A DNA stretch of 6,037 bases from positions 1 through 6,037 of the forward strand of contig JBDSLH010000036.1 of the NCBI GenBank assembly GCA_039916485.1, given 5' to 3'. Each line of letters opens with the position of its first letter. Within the stretch, counting starts at the first letter, position 1. Source of the stretch: JAPUDQ01 sp039916485. Its GTDB lineage: Bacteria > Patescibacteriota > Saccharimonadia > Saccharimonadales > Saccharimonadaceae. The notes below the pieces were generated by a model, which ran no database searches, was not told where the DNA came from, and saw nothing but the letters and a program-made list of their open reading frames with translations. This document shows, one piece after another, positions 1 through 6,037 of this stretch. The position numbers were made by a program, and so were the translations under genes.

Positions 1-2
1 CG

Positions 3-2132
3 TTTGTGTTTGATCCAAAGTTTGATAACGCTGCACACTCCGACCCACGTATGAAGCGCTTGCGGCCATCAACTCGCAAAGAAGCATATGCTGCCGACAT
101 CACGTACGGTACAAACAATGAGTACGGATTTGACTACCTCCGTGACAATATGGTGAACGAAACAGATTTGCTCCGACAACGCGAGTTACATTTCGCTATT
201 GTCGACGAAGTTGACTCAATCTTGATCGATGAGGCGCGGACGCCACTTATCATCTCAGCTCCAGCAAGTGAAAACCCTGAGCAGTATATTCGATTTAGTA
301 AAGTGGCATCATCTCTAAAACCGCAGCATTACATACTCGATGAAAAGCGTCGCTCTGTCAGCCTTACTGATGAGGGTGTCGAAAAGGTCCAAAAACTACT
401 TGGCGTGAAAAACCTATATAGTCCAGACCATGTCCGCTCGGTCTACCACATGGATCAAGCACTCCGTGCGCAAGCGCTATTCCGCCGTGACAAAGACTAT
501 GTCGTTACGACCGATGGTGAAGTGGTCATTGTCGATGAATTTACTGGACGACTGATGCAAGGTCGTCGATACAACGAAGGCCTTCACCAAGCGATCGAAG
601 CAAAAGAAGCAGTTCAGGTACGTGAAGAAAGCCAAACTCTGGCGACAATTTCATTCCAGAACTATTTCCGCCTCTATGACAAACTGAGTGGTATGACCGG
701 TACGGCATTCACTGAAGCTGAGGAGTTTCAGCAGATTTACGGACTCGATGTTATCCAAATCCCGCCAAACCGTCCAATGGTTCGTAAAGATTTCGTTGAC
801 AAGATTTTCAAAAGTGAAAAAGGCAAGATCACAGCACTGGTTGCTGATGTCAAAGAATTGAGCGAACAAGGAAGACCGGTACTTATTGGTAGTGCTAGCA
901 TTGCCAAAAACGAATTGATTGCCAAAGCGCTGACAAAATCCGGCGTCAAACACGAATTACTGAACGCTAAAAACAATGAGCGTGAGGCAGCAATTGTTGC
1001 AAAGGCTGGAGAAAAAGGCGCCGTAACACTAGCAACGAACATTGCAGGTCGTGGTACAGACATTGTGCTCGGTGAGGGAGTCAAAGAACTCGGCGGGCTT
1101 GCTGTGATCGGTTCTGAGCGACACGAAGCCAGGCGTATTGATAACCAGTTACGAGGTCGTGGTGGTCGTCAAGGTGACGCAGGGACAACGCAGTTTTACG
1201 TCAGTACCGAGGATGATCTGATGCGAATTTTCCAAGGTGAGCGAATCGCTGCACTTATGGATCGACTAGGTGTCGAAGACGATGTGCCGATTGAGAACAA
1301 AGCAGTCAGTAAAACGCTCGAGTCAGCTCAAAAACGAGTCGAAGGTTACAACTACGACACACGTAAAAATGTTGTTCAGTATGACAACGTCATCAACCGT
1401 CATCGAAAAGTTGTCTACAAGATTCGTCGCTTGATCCTCGAAGGTGAAAATATCAAACCTGAAATTGAACTCTTACTTAAAGACAAGGTTCGTGACTTAG
1501 CTGTAGTACCGAGCAAGAATAACCCACAGTTTGTAGAACAGTTTGCATCATTTATCCCAATTAGTGAAAAAACTATTGAAGAGATCGGCAAAGAGAAAAA
1601 GGATAAAAAGCGATTTACTGACGCATTTGAAGCAGCAGAAAATTTCTACAAAAAACGTGAAAAAGAACTTGGCACTGATCTCATGCGAGGACTTGAGCGT
1701 GACGTGTATTTGCAGATTGTAGACGTACTGTGGATGCAGCACCTCGAGAACATGCAGCATTTGCGTGAAGGTATCCATTGGAGGAGTGTTGGCCAGCGTG
1801 ATCCGCTTGTCGAATACCGCTCAGAATCTCAAAAGCTCTTCGAAAGTCTCCAACGAACGCTGCGAGATGAAGTGCTCCGGACTATTATGAATGTTCGCAA
1901 AGAAGAGCTTCGACCCGCTAAGCTCGTTGATGATGAATATGAATCTGAGCTGACTCGGGCTGCAAAATCAGCCATCGAACAAGGAGTAAATGAGCTCGGA
2001 AATCCTACAACGCACACTGGTGATGATGACTTCAAAATCAAAAAGGCTGCGTCACAAAAAGTCAAAGCCGACAAGAAAAAGACAGCCAAGAAAAAGCGTA
2101 AAACTACTCGCGCCAGTCGAAAGAAAAAGTAG
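3..2132 (+). CDS. secA: SecA preprotein translocase ATPase, 5' truncated by window edge
   Basis: SecA is the cytoplasmic ATPase that pushes unfolded preproteins through the SecYEG channel. Codons run in frame from base 3, and the homologous sequence is already under way there, so the true start and the Walker A region lie upstream. The GTG at 6 is internal. Visible landmarks: DEVD Walker B at 204-215, followed by the IDEARTPLIIS stretch; the preprotein cross-linking domain at about 265-680; SGMTGTA at 687-707; TNIAGRGTDI (motif V) at 1035-1064; QLRGRGGRQGD (motif VI) at 1146-1178; and the helical scaffold with two-helix finger at about 1690-1900. The finger-tip position that is Tyr in E. coli is Val here (1788-1790). 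The last 33 residues (2031-2129) contain 18 Lys/Arg, and the usual zinc-binding C-terminus is absent; there is no Cys anywhere in the visible 709 residues. It is the first gene of a tight four-gene run and ends in TAG. Family assignment is certain. Confidence 0.98.
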   Translation, partial: FVFDPKFDNAAHSDPRMKRLRPSTRKEAYAADITYGTNNEYGFDYLRDNMVNETDLLRQRELHFAIVDEVDSILIDEARTPLIISAPASENPEQYIRFSKVASSLKPQHYILDEKRRSVSLTDEGVEKVQKLLGVKNLYSPDHVRSVYHMDQALRAQALFRRDKDYVVTTDGEVVIVDEFTGRLMQGRRYNEGLHQAIEAKEAVQVREESQTLATISFQNYFRLYDKLSGMTGTAFTEAEEFQQIYGLDVIQIPPNRPMVRKDFVDKIFKSEKGKITALVADVKELSEQGRPVLIGSASIAKNELIAKALTKSGVKHELLNAKNNEREAAIVAKAGEKGAVTLATNIAGRGTDIVLGEGVKELGGLAVIGSERHEARRIDNQLRGRGGRQGDAGTTQFYVSTEDDLMRIFQGERIAALMDRLGVEDDVPIENKAVSKTLESAQKRVEGYNYDTRKNVVQYDNVINRHRKVVYKIRRLILEGENIKPEIELLLKDKVRDLAVVPSKNNPQFVEQFASFIPISEKTIEEIGKEKKDKKRFTDAFEAAENFYKKREKELGTDLMRGLERDVYLQIVDVLWMQHLENMQHLREGIHWRSVGQRDPLVEYRSESQKLFESLQRTLRDEVLRTIMNVRKEELRPAKLVDDEYESELTRAAKSAIEQGVNELGNPTTHTGDDDFKIKKAASQKVKADKKKTAKKKRKTTRASRKKK

Positions 2133-2135
2133 GAA
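2131..2135 (+). promoter_or_regulatory. Shine-Dalgarno-like AGGAA for the M16 peptidase gene
   Basis: AGGAA overlaps the secA TAG stop and ends 9 nt before the ATG at 2145. This spacing is acceptable for ribosome binding and supports that ATG as the start. The overlap with the secA stop suggests translational coupling. Confidence 0.5.
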
Positions 2136-2144
2136 CGGCATTGT

Positions 2145-3428
2145 ATGAAACATACCGTTAACGAACTAGAGCTCCGCAACGGTGCTCGAGGCTTGCTCAT
2201 CCATGTACCTGGTGCACAGGTGATGAGTACACGTGTACATTTCCGTGCGGGGACTCGGTATGTCCGAGATAAATCAGTCGAAGAAACAGCTCATCTCATG
2301 GAGCACTTAGCGTTTGGTGCAAACGCACGATTTCGTGATGCTGCTGAATATGATGCCGAATTTACTAAAAATGGTGCATATTTTAATGCCACCACAGCTG
2401 ATTACAGCATGGTTTACATGACTGATTGTGCTGATTTCGAATGGGATCGAATACTCGAATTGCAGCAACTCAGTATTACAAAACCGCGCTTTATCGAAGA
2501 AGAACTCAAGGGTGAAGCAGGTAATGTCCGTAACGAACTTAATGGATATCTTAACAACCATATGTGGGTCCTATGGTCCAAGATGGCACAAGTCCTCGGT
2601 GAGGATGTGTTGACGTGGCAGGAGCGAGTTAAGACGATTAACAACGTCACGATTGCTGATATCCGTGAACACTATAAACGAACACACACGCTTCAAAACA
2701 TGCGATTTGTGATTGCTGGTGACCTCACTGGTCGTGAATCACAGATCGAATCTATGCTGGAAAGTTGGGAGCTGCCTCAAGGGGAACGACTGAGTATCCC
2801 GGTTGATGAGCTCCACAGAGCAGACCCACTCGTTATCAAGCGCAAAGAAGCAACGAACTTCACGTTTGGATGGAGTATGGTTGTACCACGTCGGCTGAGC
2901 GATGCCGAAGTCGATGCAATGCAGTTTGCGGATCATATCCTCAATGGGACATTTCGCTCTCGTATATTCGGTGGCGCGCGCAAGAAAGGACTTGCATATG
3001 GAATGTGGTCCACGGCCAACGCCAACGAACACAATAGTACCTGGGACTTTGGAACCGAGCTTGAACCAGAAAGCGCTAAAGAACTATTCCAACTTATCGG
3101 ACGTGAAGTAAAGGCTGTCATCGATGGCAAAATCACCGACGAAGAAGTTGAGTCCGCTCGACAATATGCACTCGGAAGGCATCAAATGGGTGCGCAGACA
3201 GTCGGAAATATTGCTCGGTGGTATGCAGATAGTTATTTCTTTGACGGCAGGATCAGTGATTATGAGCTTCGTCCGAGCGACATACAGGCTGTCACGAAAG
3301 ACCGCATCGTAGAAACAGCTCGAGAATTCATCACCACTGATTGCTGGCTGCTCGGTGGCGTGGGCAATATCGATAAAGCATTTGTAGAAGAATTAAACGA
3401 TATTTTATCACCATTATTTGAAAGGTAA
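2145..3428 (+). CDS. M16 family (insulinase/pitrilysin-like) zinc metallopeptidase, single-chain M16B size
   Basis: A 427-residue zinc peptidase of the inverzincin type. The inverted motif HLMEH (H50, E53, H54) is followed after exactly 76 residues by E131, the third zinc ligand. E124, seven residues before it, matches the accessory glutamate of pitrilysin. The N-terminal half (about 1-210) is therefore a complete catalytic domain. The C-terminal half (about 215-427) contains a GGARKKGLAYG segment resembling the R...GLAY substrate-binding motif of the M16 C-terminal domain. The length fits half-size M16B enzymes such as the mitochondrial processing peptidase beta subunit, which work as dimers. 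No signal peptide or membrane segment is seen, so it is probably cytoplasmic. It begins 12 nt after secA and ends 6 nt before murD. The physiological substrate cannot be read from the sequence. A link to clearing exported or signal peptides is only suggested by the secA neighbour. No second M16 partner gene lies in the window. Confidence 0.93.
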   Translation: MKHTVNELELRNGARGLLIHVPGAQVMSTRVHFRAGTRYVRDKSVEETAHLMEHLAFGANARFRDAAEYDAEFTKNGAYFNATTADYSMVYMTDCADFEWDRILELQQLSITKPRFIEEELKGEAGNVRNELNGYLNNHMWVLWSKMAQVLGEDVLTWQERVKTINNVTIADIREHYKRTHTLQNMRFVIAGDLTGRESQIESMLESWELPQGERLSIPVDELHRADPLVIKRKEATNFTFGWSMVVPRRLSDAEVDAMQFADHILNGTFRSRIFGGARKKGLAYGMWSTANANEHNSTWDFGTELEPESAKELFQLIGREVKAVIDGKITDEEVESARQYALGRHQMGAQTVGNIARWYADSYFFDGRISDYELRPSDIQAVTKDRIVETAREFITTDCWLLGGVGNIDKAFVEELNDILSPLFER

Positions 3429-3430
3429 GG
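3421..3430 (+). promoter_or_regulatory. Ribosome binding region of murD, two AAGG copies
   Basis: Two purine-rich AAGG elements (3422-3425 and 3427-3430) straddle the TAA stop of the M16 gene. They lie 9 and 4 nt before the murD ATG at 3435. The first has the better spacing. Placement across the upstream stop fits translational coupling. Confidence 0.5.
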
Positions 3431-3434
3431 TTGC

Positions 3435-4733
3435 ATGAGAGTAGCAATAGCAGGCTATGGGGTAGAGGGCGAAGCGAATTATGCCTACTGGAGCGATCTT
3501 GGTCATGATGTAACGATAGTGGATGAAAAGCAAACACCAGATAAACCTGTCCCACCAGGGGCTAAAGCACTACTCGGCGAAGGTGCGTTCCAAAAATTAC
3601 ACGATTTTGATCTCGTGGTCCGCACGGCGAGTTTACCTCCGGAGCATATTAAAACCGATGGTAAAATATGGTCGAGCACCAACGAATTTTTTGATAAATG
3701 TCCTGCACCGATTATCGGTGTTACCGGTACCAAAGGCAAAGGTACGACAAGTAGCTTGATCGCAAGTATATTGAAACAAGCCGGTCAGACTGTTCATTTA
3801 CTCGGCAATATTGGCACGCCTGCACTATCGGTTCTCGGTCAAATACATAGAGAAGATATTGTTGTTTATGAATTAAGTAGTTTTCAACTTTGGGATCTGA
3901 CAATGAGCCCACATGTTGCAGTTGTGCTGATGATTGAGCCAGACCATCTTGATATTCATTTCAGTCTCGATGACTACATAAAAGCTAAGACCAATATTCG
4001 CAAACATCAAACCGCTGATGATATTTGTTTTTATCACCCTACAAATCCGCATAGTGCAAAGATAGCAAAATCAACAGTGCTCGGAGAAATAGAACGGTAT
4101 GCTCATGTTGAAAAAAACAGTGCATACGCGAAAGATGGTTTTTTCTACGTACATGGTGACAAAGTTTGTCCGATATCGGCGCTACAAATACATGGTGCGC
4201 ACAATATAGAAAATGCCTGTGCCGCTATCTCTGCAGCACGTGTGTTTACCGTCGACAACATGGCGATAGAACGCGGCTTGCATGATTTTACCGGGCTGCC
4301 ACATCGACTACGCTATGTCCGCAAAGTAGATGAAGTTACGTACTATGATGACAGCATCGGGACGACTGGCGGTTCGGCAATTGCAGCCATGAATGCATTT
4401 TGGGAACCAAAAGTAATGATCCTTGGGGGCTCTGATAAAGGCGGTGACTATCGAGAACTTGCAAAAGCAATTGCAGGTAGTACGAGTATTCGATCAATAA
4501 TCCTAGTCGGTAGCAATGCTGACAAAATCCACAAAGCTCTTGCTGAGGAAAAAGTAGTCGCTGGGGTTACCGTTAAGGGTGCTATCCCTATGAATGAGGT
4601 TGTCGCAACAGCAAAAGACCGAGCACAGCCCGGTGACGTAGTTATTTTGAGTCCTGCAAGCGCAAGCTTTGATCAGTATAAGAGCTATTCTGATCGCGGT
4701 GACCAGTTTATCGCAGCCGTGGAGTCATTATAA
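3435..4733 (+). CDS. murD: MurD-type UDP-N-acetylmuramoyl-L-alanine:glutamate ligase with variant active-site motifs
   Basis: A 432-residue Mur ligase, predicted to add glutamate to UDP-MurNAc-L-Ala in the cytoplasm using ATP. Three domains are visible: an N-terminal Rossmann-like UDP-binding domain (GYGVEG near residues 7-12); a central ATPase domain with P-loop GTKGKGTT (98-105, Lys102), GNIGTPA (124-130), ELSSFQ (146-151), DHLDIH (170-175), the probable carbamylated Lys185 in YIKAK, and GAHNIEN (254-260); and a C-terminal domain with HR (290-291), DDSIGTT (305-311), GGSDKGGDY (331-339) and SPASASFDQY (406-415). Odd points: typical MurD has GTNGKS/TT and NDSKATN, so the P-loop Asn is Lys and the Lys matching E. 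coli K319 is Ile308. Residues matching E. coli T321, K348 and S415 are retained (T310, K335, S411), and F422 is Tyr418. FolC was considered because of the GKG, but the other motifs fit MurD. The middle of the gene is AT-richer than its neighbours. An L-glutamate-adding MurD2-like enzyme is possible but unproven. Confidence 0.9.
   Translation: MRVAIAGYGVEGEANYAYWSDLGHDVTIVDEKQTPDKPVPPGAKALLGEGAFQKLHDFDLVVRTASLPPEHIKTDGKIWSSTNEFFDKCPAPIIGVTGTKGKGTTSSLIASILKQAGQTVHLLGNIGTPALSVLGQIHREDIVVYELSSFQLWDLTMSPHVAVVLMIEPDHLDIHFSLDDYIKAKTNIRKHQTADDICFYHPTNPHSAKIAKSTVLGEIERYAHVEKNSAYAKDGFFYVHGDKVCPISALQIHGAHNIENACAAISAARVFTVDNMAIERGLHDFTGLPHRLRYVRKVDEVTYYDDSIGTTGGSAIAAMNAFWEPKVMILGGSDKGGDYRELAKAIAGSTSIRSIILVGSNADKIHKALAEEKVVAGVTVKGAIPMNEVVATAKDRAQPGDVVILSPASASFDQYKSYSDRGDQFIAAVESL
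4721..4724 (+). promoter_or_regulatory. Possible Shine-Dalgarno GGAG for prfB, inside the murD end
   Basis: GGAG lies inside the last murD codons and ends 12 nt before the prfB ATG, longer than the usual 5-9 nt. With only 3 nt between the murD stop and the ATG, initiation on prfB probably relies on coupling to ribosomes finishing murD. Confidence 0.35.
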
Positions 4734-4736
4734 GAT

Positions 4737-5822
4737 ATGCAGCCTCTTGATCGACGTGCACAGCAACTCCAGCAACATATCGCCGAATCCTACGAGCGAC
4801 TCCATATCGATGCTAAAGCAGCCGAGCTCACACAGATCGATGAACAATTAGCTGAAAGCGACGTTTGGAACAACCTTGAAAGGGCCCAGATGCTGAGCAA
4901 ACAGTCTGCGAGCATTCGTGGTCAGGTGGAGCCGTGGCAGACACTCGCTATGCAGTCGCGTGACATTGTAGAACTGATGGAAATAGGTGACGACTCAATG
5001 ACACGTGAGTTTACTGAGCAGCTCGATGGACTTGAGCGAGATTACAACGGGCTTAAAAAAGATTTACTATTCCAAGGTGAATTTGATGACCACAATGTCA
5101 TCCTCAAACTCAGTGCTGGCGCAGGTGGGACCGACGCGCAAGACTGGTGTGAAATGCTCGAACGGATGTACCTCCGATGGACCGAAAAAGCCGGCATGAG
5201 CATTGATCTTATTGAGCGAAGTATGGGAGAAGAGGCTGGTATCAAGAACGCTACCTATAGCGTATCTGGGCCATATGCCTATGGCAAAATGCAGTCCGAG
5301 CACGGTGTGCATCGGCTGGTCCGTCTCAGCCCTTTTAATAGCGACAACCTCCGTCAGACGAGTTTTGCCCTCGTCGAAATCATGCCAGAAATTGATGCGC
5401 CCGATGAAATAGTAATCGATGATAAAGAACTCAAGATTGATGTCTATCGCGCTGGCGGTCATGGCGGGCAATCGGTTAATACGACAGACTCAGCTGTGCG
5501 TATCACGCACCTCCCGACAAACACTGTAGTTGCAATTCAAAATGAACGTTCACAATTGCAAAACAAAGAGACTGCCATGAAGATATTACGAAGTAAACTC
5601 GCGCAGATGCAGCTAGAGCAACACACCGATTCTCTATCTGAGCTTCGAGCAGGCGAGTCAGCTAGCTGGGGTGCACAGATCCGTAATTATGTGCTCCATC
5701 CATACACCATGGTGAAAGACACGCGTACTAAGCACGAAGATCATGATGCTAGTGGCGTGTTAGATGGCAAACTCGACGAATTTATCGATAGTTATTTAGA
5801 GTCAAAAACCGAAATTTCTTAA
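4737..5822 (+). CDS. prfB: Peptide chain release factor 2 (RF2), uninterrupted frame
   Basis: RF2 ends translation at UAA and UGA by triggering peptidyl-tRNA hydrolysis on the ribosome. The 361 residues cover the full family length. An N-terminal helical domain (about 1-115) includes the SDVWN...ERAQ signature (41-51). AGAGGTDAQDW opens the conserved core at 127. The stop-recognition tripeptide SPF is at 198-200, which marks RF2 rather than RF1 (PxT). The catalytic GGQ is at 243-245, followed by SVN and DSAVRITH. The GGQ Gln is the residue methylated by PrmC in other bacteria. The programmed +1 frameshift found in many prfB genes is missing: the positions aligned with E. coli Leu25-Asp26 (CUU UGA) read CTC CAT at 4800-4805, and no upstream G-rich element is seen. 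The ATG at 4737 is 3 nt after murD, and the N-terminus aligns with E. coli RF2 to within a few residues. It is the last gene of the run. Confidence 0.97.
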   Translation: MQPLDRRAQQLQQHIAESYERLHIDAKAAELTQIDEQLAESDVWNNLERAQMLSKQSASIRGQVEPWQTLAMQSRDIVELMEIGDDSMTREFTEQLDGLERDYNGLKKDLLFQGEFDDHNVILKLSAGAGGTDAQDWCEMLERMYLRWTEKAGMSIDLIERSMGEEAGIKNATYSVSGPYAYGKMQSEHGVHRLVRLSPFNSDNLRQTSFALVEIMPEIDAPDEIVIDDKELKIDVYRAGGHGGQSVNTTDSAVRITHLPTNTVVAIQNERSQLQNKETAMKILRSKLAQMQLEQHTDSLSELRAGESASWGAQIRNYVLHPYTMVKDTRTKHEDHDASGVLDGKLDEFIDSYLESKTEIS

Positions 5823-5846
5823 TACCACTATTTTGAGACATGAAGA

Positions 5847-5869
5847 CGGCCCGGGGATTCCCCGGGCCG
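5847..5869. terminator. Perfect GC-rich hairpin between convergent genes, likely bidirectional terminator
   Basis: A perfect 10-bp inverted repeat (arms CGGCCCGGGG and CCCCGGGCCG) with a 3-nt ATT loop, between the prfB stop (24 nt away) and the stop of the convergent transpeptidase gene (35 nt away). Every stem pair is G-C. On the + strand no T-run follows (GCCTCACCAAAC). On the - strand the following bases are moderately T-rich (TCTTCATGTCTC). It is therefore not a canonical intrinsic terminator for prfB, though its position strongly suggests transcript ending or 3' end protection. Confidence 0.65.
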
Positions 5870-5904
5870 GCCTCACCAAACAATTTGTCACTCGACCATC
5901 CGAT

Positions 5905-6037
5905 CTACTGCACGACGACTTGGTTTCGTCCAACCGTCAGGTAGCTGAAGATCAGACGTGCGTCCCGTTCGTTCATGTTGACACATCCGTGACTGCCGTA
6001 TGTCCCCGTGGGGCCATAACCAGCGGCCATGAAGCCC
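5905..6037 (-). CDS. L,D-transpeptidase (YkuD domain), C-terminal fragment
   Basis: Reading the - strand gives 43 residues ending at a TAG stop (5905-5907). They contain SHGCVNM (5974-5994), the catalytic signature of YkuD-fold L,D-transpeptidases, in which the Cys (codon 5983-5985) is the nucleophile preceded by the conserved His. The following NERDARLIFSYLTVGRNQVVVQ stretch fits the family's C-terminal end. Such enzymes form 3-3 cross-links in peptidoglycan, or attach proteins to it, outside the membrane. The rest of the domain, and any signal peptide or membrane anchor, lie beyond the right edge. The gene converges on prfB and shares the intergenic hairpin. Hand-counted GC across 5901-6037 is about 58%, above its neighbours. 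The fragment is too short to assign a subfamily. Confidence 0.88.
   Translation of the reverse strand, partial: GFMAAGYGPTGTYGSHGCVNMNERDARLIFSYLTVGRNQVVVQ

Noticed and set aside
6..8. GTG as the start codon of secA
   Set aside because: The codon before it is open, and the following sequence is the interior of the first nucleotide-binding domain. The gene simply runs off the left edge.
1829..2200. A 123-residue - strand frame with hydrophobic, Phe-rich runs resembling membrane segments
   Set aside because: It is antisense to the Lys-rich SecA tail. AAA and AAG codons read backwards as TTT and CTT, which creates artificial Phe/Leu runs. It has no family resemblance.
3726..3752. FolC (folylpolyglutamate synthase) identity for the ligase, because of the GKG in the P-loop
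   Set aside because: ELSSFQ, DHLDIH, GAHNIEN, the N-terminal Rossmann-like domain and the DKGGDY and SPASASFDQ motifs fit MurD. FolC lacks the N-terminal UDP-binding domain.
4791..4811. A programmed frameshift in prfB
   Set aside because: No in-frame TGA occurs and the reading frame is continuous from the ATG at 4737.
5067..5471. A 134-residue - strand frame opposite prfB
   Set aside because: It lies wholly antisense to the conserved RF2 core, shows no recognisable motif, and is explained by codon bias of the real gene.
5823..5904. A small RNA or extra small gene in the prfB-transpeptidase gap
   Set aside because: The 82-nt gap holds only the hairpin. No promoter-like sequence or start codon with a ribosome binding site was convincing.

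Overview
The window looks like an ordinary bacterial housekeeping segment of four co-directional genes on the + strand. A hairpin and the 3' end of a convergent gene follow on the - strand. From left to right it holds secA (5' end cut off by the window edge), a single-chain M16 (insulinase/pitrilysin-like) zinc peptidase, a MurD-type muropeptide ligase, and prfB (release factor 2). Beyond a GC-rich inverted repeat lies the C-terminal end of a YkuD-type L,D-transpeptidase, which runs off the right edge. About 97% of the window is coding, and no tRNA, rRNA, CRISPR array or mobile element was seen.

The four + strand genes are almost certainly one transcription unit. The gaps between them are only 12, 6 and 3 nt, with no room for separate terminators. 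Together they cover protein export (SecA), proteolysis (M16), peptidoglycan precursor synthesis (MurD) and translation termination (PrfB). The adjacency of secA and prfB is a known arrangement (for example in Bacillus subtilis). Here an M16 peptidase gene and murD sit between them. The convergent L,D-transpeptidase adds a second cell-wall function.

Organism: a bacterium with standard stop usage (TAG, TAA, TAA, TAA, TAG), no in-frame TGA, and an RF2 that carries the SPF stop-recognition tripeptide. TGA is therefore probably a stop in this genome. Hand-counted GC is about 46% in part of the M16 gene, 37% in the middle of murD and 58% in the L,D-transpeptidase fragment. The SecA and MurD sequences deviate from Proteobacteria and Firmicutes at diagnostic spots: the SecA finger tip, a SecA tail without a zinc finger, and a GTKGKGTT P-loop in MurD. 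From memory this resembles Candidate Phyla Radiation bacteria, with Saccharibacteria (TM7) my best guess. That is inference and unchecked. An RF2 gene argues against the UGA=Gly lineages (Gracilibacteria, Absconditabacteria).

I found no evidence of a new defence or mobile system. The points worth checking are residue-level oddities in SecA and MurD, the inserted gene pair, and the unusual convergent hairpin.
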